64,000 bases of DNA, taken from assembly GCA_003522085.1 (NCBI GenBank), contig DPGI01000005.1, positions 178,086 through 242,085 of the forward strand, written 5' to 3'. The DNA is from Clostridiales bacterium. Its GTDB lineage: Bacteria; Bacillota; Clostridia; Christensenellales; UBA1242. The translations under genes were made by a program, and so were the position numbers. Under the pieces are notes generated by a model. That model saw only the letters and a program-made list of their open reading frames with translations. It had not been told where the DNA came from and did not search any database. Positions within the stretch are counted from its first letter, which is position 1, and every line of letters begins with the position of its first letter. Positions 1 to 8,270 of this stretch are shown in pieces.

Positions 1-2285
1 TTTATTATATCTGACGCCGTGCCTTGAAGCGGCATGTTCATTGCTACCCTTTCGCCAAATGTGCGAACCTGATAGTTTGACGATTTGATTTCTGGAATAT
101 GGCGAATGCGGCCGAACTTTGTTTTTATATAGCCGTTTTCGCGAGCAAACTCGATGTTTGCGTCTGAGAAGATTTTAACATGTGGATAGCGGGCAAAATA
201 TGAGTCGATATACTCTTTTGCGCTTTTGCGCGAGACTTTGATGTTTTGTGACAAGCCATAGTCGCTGATGCCATAGATTATGCCAAAATTCACCGCTTTG
301 GCTTCGCGACGCTGCTTTTGTGTGACATCTTCGGGAGCAACTCCAAAAATATGCGCTGCTGTGGAAGTGTGAATGTCTTCACCGCGATTGTAAATGTCAA
401 TCAATTTTTCTTCGCCTGACATATCTGCCAGCAAGCGGAGTTCAATTTGATTGTAGTCGGCGCTGATTAGGCTTCCGCCTTCAAATTTTGAGATGAAGAT
501 TTTGCGAAGAACTTTGCCTTCTTCGTCATTTGTTGGAATGTTCTGCAAATTTGGGTCGGAACTTGATATTCTTCCCGTATTCGTGAGCGCTTGATTGAAT
601 GAAGTGTGAATAACGTCGCCACTGTCGCTTGCAATGCGCAAATAAACATCAATATAGGTTGATTTCATTTTTTGATACTTGCGATATGAAATCAATTTTT
701 CTACGATTGGATGAGAATATTTAAGTTCGTTTAACACATCAATTCCCGTCGACTGTTTTTTGTTGTTGAAAGCGACAAGCCCAAGTTTTTCAAAAAGAAT
801 ATGCGCAACTTGTTTTGGCGAGTTGATATTAAACTGCTCGCCCGCTTCGTCATAAATTTCTTGAGTGAGTTGCGTCAACTTTTCAGTTATGTCGGCATCA
901 ATTTGTTTAAGTTCGTTTACATCTATTTTAAACCCGTCTTTTTCCATCTCAAAAAGCACTTTGCAAAGTGGCAATTCAAGGTTGTAATAAAGGTTTTCAA
1001 GGTCAGATTTTTTAAGTTTGTCTTTCAGCAAAATTTCAGATGAAAAATATTCGTCACAATCGGCTGGAAGTGGCGCTGTATTCTCGCCTGCATGGACTAA
1101 ATATGAAGCGAGTTTTAAGTCAAAATAGCCTTTATAATCGATGCCCAGCGATGTCAGTTTGTGAAGATCTGACTTTGCGTTGGCGGTTAAAACTGTGGTG
1201 TTTTCGTCTTCTAAAACGTTTTTTATTGCAAGCAAAAATTCGTCGAGCGATGGCTTTGACGAAAACATATCGAAAGTTTGCGAAATTTGATAGATTTCGC
1301 CGGCAGTTGTCGAAAATTCCATCTTTTCAAGGTTTAAGGCAAACTCGCCTTTTATGCTTGCTAAAAACTCGTCTATAATATCTTTTCTGTCGATTATTTT
1401 TCGGGATTTTTCTTGGATTATAAGTCCGTTTCCAAAAAGGTCAATTCGTTTTAAAAGCGAGCCAAATCCAAACTTTTTGAAACATTCTTGAACTTTTTGC
1501 GAGAATGGAAAATCATAGCCATTATCGTTTAAATCCGCCTTTAAATCGCAATCCGTTTTGATTGTTGCAAGCTTTTTTGAAAGGAACGCCATATCTTTTC
1601 CGGCAGCAAGTTTTTCTTGCAATTTTCCGGTAATACTTGGCAGGTTTTCATAAAGATTTTCGACGTTGTCATATTCATTTAAAAGTTTTAGTGCGGTTTT
1701 TTCGCCGATGCCGGCAACGCCTGGAATATTGTCTGACGAGTCACCCATAAGCGCTTTGAGTTCGATGATTTGGTCGGGCCTTGAAATTTCAAAATTCAAT
1801 TTGAGATTTGATAAATTAACTTTGTTAAGCAGTGTTACTCCTTTGATTGTAAGCCAAACTTCTGTGTCAGGCGAAATAAGTTGTAAAAGGTCTCTATCCC
1901 CTGACAAAATGATTTTTTCGCCTTCGATTGATTTTGCTGCCGTGCCGATAATGTCGTCCGCTTCGATGCCGTCTTCTTCAATCACCAAAATTCCCATTTC
2001 TCTTAATAGGTCTTTTATAAGTGGAAATTGCGAGCGCAATTCAGGCGGTGTTTCTTTTCGCGTGCCTTTATAGTCGACATAAAGATTGTTTCTAAATGTT
2101 TTGCGAGCATGGTCAAAGGCGACGATGATTCCATCGGGCTTATCTTCGCTTATAATTTTGCAGAGAATGTTTGTAAAACCAAAAACCGCGCCAGACGCTC
2201 TTCCTTGTGGGTCAGTTAAAAAAGGAAGTGCGTAAAATGCGCGGTTTGCTAATGAATTTCCGTCTATGAGCAATATTTTTTTCAT
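1..2285 (-). CDS. polA: DNA polymerase I, partial (3' end outside window)
   Basis: Replicative gap-filling and repair polymerase. About 761 residues are visible; the gene runs off the left edge before the palm motif C. The N-terminal 5'-3' exonuclease is intact (start LLIDGNSLANRAF, then EADDIIGT, ILSGDRDLLQLI and GDSSDNIPGVAGIGEKTA). The middle 3'-5' exonuclease domain looks dead: where the DxE metal ligands belong (about 1320-1370) the sequence reads FALNLEKMEF, as in other Gram-positive Pol I enzymes without proofreading. Family A motif A (DYNQIELR) lies near 441-464, and motif B (RREAKAVNFGIIYG) follows. The ATG at 2285 has no ribosome binding site; a promoter sits so close that the mRNA should be leaderless. 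Confidence 0.96.
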   Translation of the reverse strand, partial: MKKILLIDGNSLANRAFYALPFLTDPQGRASGAVFGFTNILCKIISEDKPDGIIVAFDHARKTFRNNLYVDYKGTRKETPPELRSQFPLIKDLLREMGILVIEEDGIEADDIIGTAAKSIEGEKIILSGDRDLLQLISPDTEVWLTIKGVTLLNKVNLSNLKLNFEISRPDQIIELKALMGDSSDNIPGVAGIGEKTALKLLNEYDNVENLYENLPSITGKLQEKLAAGKDMAFLSKKLATIKTDCDLKADLNDNGYDFPFSQKVQECFKKFGFGSLLKRIDLFGNGLIIQEKSRKIIDRKDIIDEFLASIKGEFALNLEKMEFSTTAGEIYQISQTFDMFSSKPSLDEFLLAIKNVLEDENTTVLTANAKSDLHKLTSLGIDYKGYFDLKLASYLVHAGENTAPLPADCDEYFSSEILLKDKLKKSDLENLYYNLELPLCKVLFEMEKDGFKIDVNELKQIDADITEKLTQLTQEIYDEAGEQFNINSPKQVAHILFEKLGLVAFNNKKQSTGIDVLNELKYSHPIVEKLISYRKYQKMKSTYIDVYLRIASDSGDVIHTSFNQALTNTGRISSSDPNLQNIPTNDEEGKVLRKIFISKFEGGSLISADYNQIELRLLADMSGEEKLIDIYNRGEDIHTSTAAHIFGVAPEDVTQKQRREAKAVNFGIIYGISDYGLSQNIKVSRKSAKEYIDSYFARYPHVKIFSDANIEFARENGYIKTKFGRIRHIPEIKSSNYQVRTFGERVAMNMPLQGTASDII

Positions 2286-2320
2286 ACAATTATTATGCTC
2301 ATTTTTTTGGAATATGTCAA
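2286..2320 (-). promoter_or_regulatory. polA promoter, leaderless type
   Basis: The -35 box TTGACA (2315-2320) and -10 box CATAAT (2292-2297) are separated by 17 bp. Only 6 nt separate the -10 box from the polA ATG, so transcription should begin at the A of the start codon. No Shine-Dalgarno sequence fits in this space. Confidence 0.7.
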
Positions 2321-2331
2321 ATAAAAAGTTG

Positions 2332-2643
2332 TTATAATCCGATCATGGATTTTGCTACGCCAAACACGTTTGCAAAATAATCTGGGAATATGATGACAAA
2401 CAGATAGAATATGGCGGCTAAAATTAAAAGTATAAGCAAAATTATTTTGAAAATGTTGCCAGTAAAGTTTGTTGCGGCAAAAGCAACAAGCAACAGCACT
2501 CCACCATACATTGAAATGTAATAAAGCGCCTTTCCGCCCGTTCCAAGCGCTTCAAGGTCTGGCACGCACGCAACGTAGATCATGACTCCGATGTATGCAA
2601 GCACTGCGATTGACAAAACAAAATATATCACTTTTTTAATCAT
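2332..2643 (-). CDS. Small membrane protein, unknown function
   Basis: A 103-residue protein with three predicted hydrophobic segments (about residues 4-25, 40-60 and 63-88) and no recognisable motif. Its ATG overlaps the stop codon of the preceding acyltransferase-like gene (TAATG), so the two are translationally coupled. It is the last gene of the rarA transcription unit and ends 47 bp before the polA start. The family is not recognised; the position suggests a partner of the acyltransferase-like protein, but that is inference only. Confidence 0.7.
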   Translation of the reverse strand: MIKKVIYFVLSIAVLAYIGVMIYVACVPDLEALGTGGKALYYISMYGGVLLLVAFAATNFTGNIFKIILLILLILAAIFYLFVIIFPDYFANVFGVAKSMIGL

Positions 2644-3743
2644 TATTCAGCCACCTTATGATTTTTCTTTTCAAATTTTAGCACCTTTTTCTCTTCACGT
2701 AAGCGGTCTTTTTCTTCTTTACTTTCTTCTTTTTGGCGTTCTTTTTCTTCGCGCTTTTCTTCACGAATCTTCAACTTTTCTTCTTTTTCATGAAGTTTTT
2801 GTTCGGCTATTTGCTCTTTTGTGAGTTTTTGCTTTTTTACCTTCATTTTCTTGACTTTGCTTTTCTTTGTTTTGCGCTTTTTGATGGTCATTTTCTTTGA
2901 ACCATCCTCAGGCATTGGCTCTAAAAGGCAATCAAGATTTTCAAACATATCCTTCCAGATACGAAGCGTTTTTCCAAAATAAAAGCCATCGGCGACACGT
3001 TCGTCCATTGTCAAGCCAACATTCATTACTTTGCCAAGTTTTAATTCTTTGTTCTTTTCAACAACGGGTGCAATTTTCTCCTTACCCATTGCTACAAACA
3101 AACTGCAAGTTCCAAAATCATATAAATGGTGATTTATGGCATCTATTTTGATCGATTTAAGATTTGTCAAAAAACAACTTGAATGGAAGCAACTTGCATC
3201 GATAAGTTTTTTGGGAAGCATGTTGTGTCTATCCATCCAACGAATGATTTTCATTGCCAATCTAAAAAGCCAGTTTGGAAGTTTGCCAAGCGCATCTGCA
3301 TCTTTTGTGGTGCCATAAACAGAGTCTTCTGATACGTTTTCGGCGATAAGCTTGTCGACATATTCTTTGATTTGTGGAAGGCTTTCTCTGCCTGTAAAAT
3401 GAAATTTAAGGTCGACATCTTCTGATTCTTCGTTGAGTTTCTTTTTTACAACCATACAGATTGTGATGTCTTTGTGCTCGTAAATCACATTGTGATTGAC
3501 AAAATAGTTAAGCTTTGGACGAAGATATAAAAGCCTAACAAGCGATGCCATCATAATATGTGTGTATGTGTAATTGTTTCCGAGTCGACGTTGGCGAGCA
3601 ATGAATTCATCAATCGGCTCACAACGAAATTCATGCAACATATAATTTTGTGCGCCCAACCTAGTTGGCATAAAAAACGGAGCCGCTTTTGTTACAGCAT
3701 CAAGTCCTTTAACCTTAACCCCATCACTTCTTTTTGAAAACAT
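2643..3743 (-). CDS. E2/CAT-like acyltransferase-fold protein lacking the catalytic His
   Basis: A 366-residue protein resembling the catalytic core of 2-oxoacid dehydrogenase E2 and chloramphenicol acetyltransferases. The YDFGTCSLFVAMG strand (about 208-220) and a late xDxRxxDG motif are visible. In active enzymes the late motif is DHRxxDG with a catalytic histidine; here residues 247-253 read DERVADG, so Glu248 replaces the histidine. There is no lipoyl domain. The last 85 or so residues are a Lys/Glu/Arg-rich, probably coiled-coil tail. It overlaps rarA by TAATG. Family members of this size occur in Clostridia as 2-oxo acid dehydrogenase subunit E2; the substrate is unknown and the protein may be non-catalytic. 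Confidence 0.65.
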   Translation of the reverse strand: MFSKRSDGVKVKGLDAVTKAAPFFMPTRLGAQNYMLHEFRCEPIDEFIARQRRLGNNYTYTHIMMASLVRLLYLRPKLNYFVNHNVIYEHKDITICMVVKKKLNEESEDVDLKFHFTGRESLPQIKEYVDKLIAENVSEDSVYGTTKDADALGKLPNWLFRLAMKIIRWMDRHNMLPKKLIDASCFHSSCFLTNLKSIKIDAINHHLYDFGTCSLFVAMGKEKIAPVVEKNKELKLGKVMNVGLTMDERVADGFYFGKTLRIWKDMFENLDCLLEPMPEDGSKKMTIKKRKTKKSKVKKMKVKKQKLTKEQIAEQKLHEKEEKLKIREEKREEKERQKEESKEEKDRLREEKKVLKFEKKNHKVAE

Positions 3744-5011
3744 TATTTTTCTCCCTTAAATTTTTTTCTCGTCAAATTTTTTTCTTTGCCATTTTGCCCC
3801 GGAACATAATATATATGATCTTTGATTGCATCTGGCAGATATTGCTGTTTACAATATCCACCAAAATCATGAGGATATTTGTATTTGCCATGACCATCAC
3901 TGTTTGTTGATGGGTGGTTTTTTAAATGATTTGGAACAGCATCATCACGAAGTGTGATAGCGTCTGCCATTGCGGCGTCCTTGGCTTTTAAAACTGAATT
4001 GGATTTTTCGGCTTCGCAAATATAGATGATTGCGTGCGAGAGATTTAACAGCGCTTCGGGAACACCGAGATTTTTAACCGCATAGTGCGCGCAAATCGCC
4101 ATTAAAAGCGCATTTGAATCCGCCATGCCTATATCTTCGGAAGCGTGCGCTATCATTCGGCGAGCGATAATGAGCGGGTCACAACCAGCTTCGATGAGGC
4201 GGCTTGAATAAAACAGCGCTGCATCGGCATCAGAACCGCGTAAACTTTTGCAAAAAGCTGACAGTAGGTCATAATAATTGTCGACGCTGGTTGAAAGTGG
4301 TTTGCGGTCAAGACATTCACTGAAAACTTCTTTTGTAAGCACAATTTGCTTTTGTTTGTTCATTGGCGTTGTGCAAGCGGCAAGTTCGAGAGCGTTTAAT
4401 GCTGCTCTGGCATCACCACCGCAAGTTTCTGCCAAATAGTCAAGCGCTTCGTCTTCCGCTTTTATCGGAAGCAAGCCCAACCCTTTTTCTGGGTCGGCTA
4501 TCGCGCGTTTGAGAGCTTTTTTGATGTCGTCACGCGAGAGCGGTTTAAGTTCGATTACTCTGCAACGTGAAACTATGGCGCGAGTCATTGAAGTGAATGG
4601 ATTTTCGGTTGTTGAGCCGATAAAGAATATGTCGCCCTTTTCAATTGCTTCAAGCACGCAGTCGCTTTGGCTTTTGCTCCAACGATGACATTCATCTAAA
4701 AGCAGATATGTGTTTTTACCAAGCAGCAACTTGTCGCGTTTCGCTTTTTCGATGACCGCTTTTGCGTCGGCGACTCCGCTTGCCACAGCGTTGAGTTTTT
4801 CGATGTTGGCATCAAGGGCTTTTGCTATGATTTGCGCAAGAGTTGTTTTGCCCGTTCCTGGTGGACCATAAAAAATCATACTTCCCACCGAACCAAATTC
4901 AATAGCACGGCGCAGAAGTTTGCCTTTTCCTACAATATGCTCTTGTCCGAAAAAGTCATCAAGCGAGGTTGGTCTCATTCTTTCGGCAAGAGGTGTCTTT
5001 AAATTTTCCAT
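3743..5011 (-). CDS. rarA: Replication-associated recombination protein RarA (MgsA)
   Basis: AAA+ ATPase of the RarA/WRNIP1 family that acts at stalled replication forks. The 422-residue protein shows Walker A GPPGTGKTT (49-57), Walker B LLLDECHR (about 104-110), sensor 1 IGSTTENP and the arginine-finger region SRCRVIEL. The C-terminal tetramerisation part includes SEDIGMADSNALLMA and ends near HDFGGYCKQQYLPD. An in-frame ATG lies 18 nt upstream at 5029, but a consensus -10 box overlaps that region, so the ATG at 5011 is the sensible start. The mRNA is predicted to be leaderless. The downstream acyltransferase-like gene overlaps its stop codon. Confidence 0.95.
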   Translation of the reverse strand: MENLKTPLAERMRPTSLDDFFGQEHIVGKGKLLRRAIEFGSVGSMIFYGPPGTGKTTLAQIIAKALDANIEKLNAVASGVADAKAVIEKAKRDKLLLGKNTYLLLDECHRWSKSQSDCVLEAIEKGDIFFIGSTTENPFTSMTRAIVSRCRVIELKPLSRDDIKKALKRAIADPEKGLGLLPIKAEDEALDYLAETCGGDARAALNALELAACTTPMNKQKQIVLTKEVFSECLDRKPLSTSVDNYYDLLSAFCKSLRGSDADAALFYSSRLIEAGCDPLIIARRMIAHASEDIGMADSNALLMAICAHYAVKNLGVPEALLNLSHAIIYICEAEKSNSVLKAKDAAMADAITLRDDAVPNHLKNHPSTNSDGHGKYKYPHDFGGYCKQQYLPDAIKDHIYYVPGQNGKEKNLTRKKFKGEK

Positions 5012-5046
5012 ATTCAAATTATAGCACATGGCAAAAAAAATGCAAA
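5012..5046 (-). promoter_or_regulatory. rarA promoter, leaderless type, -35 inside upstream terminator
   Basis: The -35 box TTTGCA (5041-5046) and extended -10 box TGC-TATAAT (hexamer at 5018-5023) are separated by 17 bp. The -10 box ends 6 nt before the ATG at 5011. The -35 box is also the foot of the 3' arm of the terminator of the upstream gene, so the two signals share bases. Confidence 0.7.
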
Positions 5047-5071
5047 CAAAATTTATACTTTTTTTGTTTGC
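5032..5071 (-). terminator. Rho-independent terminator of the 395-aa gene
   Basis: A perfect 10-bp stem (GCAAACAAAA with TTTTGTTTGC, arms 5062-5071 and 5042-5051) with a 10-nt loop, followed on the minus strand by eight Ts. It lies just past the stop codon of the hypothetical gene ending at 5125. Confidence 0.85.
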
Positions 5072-5124
5072 AATATAAAAACAGCCTTTTCGCCTTTAAA
5101 ATAAAGGACAAAACCGATTTTTTG

Positions 5125-6312
5125 TTAAACTATACAAATTGGCACATTTTTTGATGATAAATCGCGCTGTGAAATTAACAAATTTTTGGCATTTTTTGAT
5201 AACTTTGTGCCTAAATGTTCAATCGCTTTTTCGTCGCAATTTTTTATTACTAAAACTTCTTTATAAATGCTGCCGTTAAAGATTTTAAGAGAATTTATGT
5301 TGTCATATTCGTTTAACACAAAACCGCTGTTTGCCTTTAAAATAAAGCGTTTTCTTAGGTTGAGATATTCCTTTTCACTTTTAATGTCGTTTTTTCCTTT
5401 AAGCCATGCCATATAGATTTTTTCAGGCAAAATATAATTGATTTTGTTGTTAATATCTTTAAATTTTGTGTCAATTTTTACATCAAAAATTTCACAAGTT
5501 TTTCTCTTGCTTTGAGCAAAATATGCTTCAATTTCTTCCATAGAATTTAGCATAAATTTTTCACTTCCAAAATTATAAAAATAATGCTGTTTTTGATATG
5601 GTTTTAATCGCAAATTACAACTTATATTAACTTTTGGATAGGCGCAATTTTCAACGCCATCAACACAAGAAAAACAGAATTTATTGGCTTTTGATGAGAA
5701 GTTGAAAAACATTCTTTCGCCCGAAAATAAGTGCGTTATTTTTATTGCGTGAAGCAGTTTTTCAAAGGTATAATATCCCTTTTCAAGTGGCAAATTTATT
5801 TCAAAATTCACCGATTTTTCGCTGTTTGTTGTGTTTAAAAATTCAAGATATATTCCTCTTCCCGACAACACGCATTCGCGCACAAAACAGTTGATTCCGT
5901 TGTCTTCTAAAAAGCCATCATAAAAATAATTGCAAAGAGTTTGTTTTGCTTTTTTGCCGTTAAACATGATATAATTTTCACTAGCAACTGGATTATAATT
6001 TGAGGACGAGCGATAGTTTACGTTTAATTTTTTCAGATTTTCATCGTCAGAAATAATGAAATTTAGTTTTCTGCTGTGTGGTTGAGAGTGGGTGAAAACA
6101 AGGTTAAAATCGAGTTTTTTCTGCGCATTATAAAAGCATTTTGCCATGACAGGCGAAAGTCTGTTTTCATAAAAAAACACCGGTTTTGTAAGGTCTATTC
6201 CTTGGTTGATTAGCGTTTCAAAATTCACGTTTTCGGCATTTTTTGGCGCTTGAAATTTGACGCGACTGCATATTAAATTTGTCATATTGAAAATGTAATC
6301 TTTCTTTTTCAT
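5125..6312 (-). CDS. Hypothetical protein, 395 aa, no recognised family
   Basis: A Phe/Asn/Lys-rich, apparently soluble protein. I recognise no domain or catalytic motif. The sequence alternates short hydrophobic strands with polar turns, which suggests a beta-rich fold (inference). The longest frame opens at 6357 inside the RNase P RNA terminator, so the ATG at 6312 (MKKKDYIFN) is preferred. No clear ribosome binding site precedes it. It is monocistronic: the rnpB terminator lies upstream and a strong terminator follows. Base composition is more AT-rich than its neighbours. Confidence 0.6.
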   Translation of the reverse strand: MKKKDYIFNMTNLICSRVKFQAPKNAENVNFETLINQGIDLTKPVFFYENRLSPVMAKCFYNAQKKLDFNLVFTHSQPHSRKLNFIISDDENLKKLNVNYRSSSNYNPVASENYIMFNGKKAKQTLCNYFYDGFLEDNGINCFVRECVLSGRGIYLEFLNTTNSEKSVNFEINLPLEKGYYTFEKLLHAIKITHLFSGERMFFNFSSKANKFCFSCVDGVENCAYPKVNISCNLRLKPYQKQHYFYNFGSEKFMLNSMEEIEAYFAQSKRKTCEIFDVKIDTKFKDINNKINYILPEKIYMAWLKGKNDIKSEKEYLNLRKRFILKANSGFVLNEYDNINSLKIFNGSIYKEVLVIKNCDEKAIEHLGTKLSKNAKNLLISQRDLSSKNVPICIV

Positions 6313-6345
6313 ATCTTCATTTTTGACAATATTAAATTTACTAAA

Positions 6346-6375
6346 CAAAAAAAACAAACAACCGAAATTGTTTGC
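6346..6375 (-). terminator. rnpB terminator
   Basis: A 7-bp perfect stem CAAACAA/TTGTTTG (arms 6368-6374 and 6355-6361) with a 6-nt loop and a T-rich tail on the minus strand. It follows the P1 3' strand of RNase P RNA by six bases. Confidence 0.85.
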
Positions 6376-6380
6376 TTTTT

Positions 6381-6720
6381 GTCAGCTAAACTATAAGCCG
6401 AGTTCTGTATTTTGTGGTCATCTATCTAGACCTTTTGTCGCCAAAAGGTTCAAGCGGCGCTTTTGAAAGACACGTAAGACGCGATAACTGTCTTTGCTTG
6501 GCCTTGCATCGGGTGGGGTTTACAGAGCAAGCCATGTTACCACAGCCCCGGTGAGCTCTTACCTCGCCTTTCCATCCTTACCCTTGCGGGCGGTTTATTT
6601 CTGTTGCACTATCCTTAAAGTCACCTTCACCAGCCGTTAACTGGCACCCTGTCTTATGATGCTCGGACTTTCCTCACTTTGCTTTTTATCAGCAAACTGC
6701 GACCACATGTTTAACTGACT
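6381..6720 (-). ncRNA. rnpB: RNase P RNA
   Basis: Catalytic RNA of RNase P, which trims tRNA 5' leaders. On the minus strand the universal cores are visible: GAGGAAAGTCCGAGC near the 5' end, ACAGAAA in the middle, and the 3' core ACAGAACTCGGCTTAT. The ends pair as helix P1: GTCAGTTAAAC at 6709-6719 with GTTTAGCTGAC at 6381-6391, ten Watson-Crick pairs and one G-U. The length of about 340 nt is usual for bacterial rnpB. A consensus promoter and a terminator flank it exactly. Confidence 0.97.
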
Positions 6721-6755
6721 TTGATTATTATAGCACGATTCTGCTTTTTTGTCAA
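6721..6755 (-). promoter_or_regulatory. rnpB promoter (consensus)
   Basis: TTGACA (6750-6755), a 17-bp spacer and TGC-TATAAT (6727-6732): a perfect consensus with extended -10. The predicted start at 6719-6720 matches the 5' strand of P1. The -35 box directly abuts the stop codon of the DAC-like gene. Confidence 0.85.
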
Positions 6756-8111
6756 TTAACTTACTGTAAAGAGAACTTTTGACGAGTTTTTCTTGTCAGT
6801 TGAAAAGCCTTGAATGACTCCGTCTTGTGAAATTTTAAGTGAAACGCCATACTTTGCAAGGTCTTTTGCTGCGGCAAGACGACCACCGCCAAGCGAGCCT
6901 GCTTCGATTTTTAAAATTGCGCCAGCTGCGATGATTGTTCCGTCAAAATCAATGATGGTTGCTCCGTCCATGGCGATGATTTCTTCTCTGAGTTTGCGGT
7001 CAATTTCGTGGAACTTTCTGCCGTCGATAATTTGTTTAAGACATTCTGATTTATAGCATGAATTTTTAACCATAAATTCTTCATAATCAGGCAAATAGAA
7101 ACTGCGTGTGCGCTCAGCTGATGACAGATTGTAAAGTTTTTCGCTTTCTTCAAGTTCTATGCGCTTTTTAATTTCATAATATCGTTCTGATAGAATGTCG
7201 CGAGCGTCAATGTGTGCGAGCGCTCCTTCCGCCATGTCACGTTTGAGATAGACTATTATTCCGCCCGAATAGTTGAACGAACAATCAATCGCGGAAAGAT
7301 AGATTGCACGGCGAATTTCTTTAAGCGAATGCGATGTGCGATATGAAAGAAGCTGAATAATCTCTTCGTGAGAATAAACGTTCCACTTCCCGCGACGCTT
7401 TGCATACATGAGCGTGTGATTTTTAAAAATCAAAAGATCGCCATTTTCTGTAAGAGCTATGCCAACCTTTTTTTCTCCGCAATAACGGGCTACGTAGTTG
7501 AATTCATATGGCGCGATTGACGAATAGTTACGCACTTTTGCAAGAGAAACATATCCGGTTAAATAGCCGTCTTTGTTAAATTCGACAAAACTGTGCTTAC
7601 CGTCAGAAAGAAGAGCGAAAAAGTCGCTTGAAAGCATGTCGGAATAATGCAAAGGTCCAACTTCGTTGTTGTCAGTAATATTTAAAATGATTCCAAAATT
7701 GATTTTTTTCCCTTCGTATGTGCGGGCACTCCAATTACTAAGCGCGCCAACAAGCCCGAGCATAGTTGAAGAAGCAGACGATGCAACACTATCGCAGACT
7801 GCTTTTTCGATGGCTTTTTCGAGAAGCCCCATTTCATACGATGGGTCAAGTCCTTCAAAATTGCTAACATCATTTATTTCTTTTAAAATGTTTTTTAATA
7901 GGTTTATTTCAAATGGCTGATATGCTCGACCACGTTTAATCACAAGTCTGTATTCAGCTGTTTTGCAAGGTTTTATCAATAGCGAATTTTGTTTTCCAAG
8001 AGCAACTTCTGCTTCACGAGCGTTTGACTCCTCTTCCCCAACCAGTTGCGAACCGGTCAACAGCGGAAGGATCAATTTTCTAACAACGAAGTAAAATTTC
8101 TCTTTTTCCAA
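6756..8111 (-). CDS. DAC/DisA_N-like nucleotide-binding domain protein, probable sensor
   Basis: A 451-residue protein whose C-terminus resembles the diadenylate cyclase (DAC) fold. There is a glycine-rich strand SGGIIVYL (282-289), a DGATIIDFDGTIIAAGAIL stretch (382-400) matching the DGA motif, and GGGRLAAAKDLAKYG (408-422) at the place where active cyclases have GxRHRAA. The RHR triplet needed for catalysis is not conserved, so this is more likely one of the DAC-derived sensor families than a c-di-AMP synthase. The N-terminal 270 residues are not recognised. Translation starts at TTG 8111 behind GGGGTGGG. It is expressed alone from the promoter at 8165-8193. Confidence 0.55.
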   Translation of the reverse strand: MEKEKFYFVVRKLILPLLTGSQLVGEEESNAREAEVALGKQNSLLIKPCKTAEYRLVIKRGRAYQPFEINLLKNILKEINDVSNFEGLDPSYEMGLLEKAIEKAVCDSVASSASSTMLGLVGALSNWSARTYEGKKINFGIILNITDNNEVGPLHYSDMLSSDFFALLSDGKHSFVEFNKDGYLTGYVSLAKVRNYSSIAPYEFNYVARYCGEKKVGIALTENGDLLIFKNHTLMYAKRRGKWNVYSHEEIIQLLSYRTSHSLKEIRRAIYLSAIDCSFNYSGGIIVYLKRDMAEGALAHIDARDILSERYYEIKKRIELEESEKLYNLSSAERTRSFYLPDYEEFMVKNSCYKSECLKQIIDGRKFHEIDRKLREEIIAMDGATIIDFDGTIIAAGAILKIEAGSLGGGRLAAAKDLAKYGVSLKISQDGVIQGFSTDKKNSSKVLFTVS

Positions 8112-8164
8112 ATTCCCACCCCAATTTTCAGTAAAAAACTAAAAAATTTCTTTTCTCTAACCAC

Positions 8165-8193
8165 AATATATAATAAATATTTTTAATTTGCAA
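8165..8193 (-). promoter_or_regulatory. Promoter of the DAC-like gene
   Basis: TTGCAA (8188-8193), a 17-bp spacer and TATATT (8165-8170). The leader is about 47 nt and carries the GGGGTGGG ribosome binding site before the TTG start. Three phased A-tracts lie 30-60 bp upstream of the -35 box. Confidence 0.55.
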
Positions 8194-8224
8194 GCGCTTT
8201 TTTGCATTTTTGTTATTTTTTCAT

Positions 8225-8254
8225 ATATTTTTTAATATTTTTTAATATTTTTTC
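8225..8254. repeat. Three phased 10-bp A/T-tract repeats
   Basis: ATATTTTTTA occurs three times with a period of exactly 10 bp (the last copy ends in C). Runs of six T/A spaced by one helical turn are the classical pattern for intrinsically bent DNA or an UP-like element. It sits between the sigK 3' end and the DAC-like gene promoter. Confidence 0.6.
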
Positions 8255-8270
8255 TGTTGCTATTTATTTT

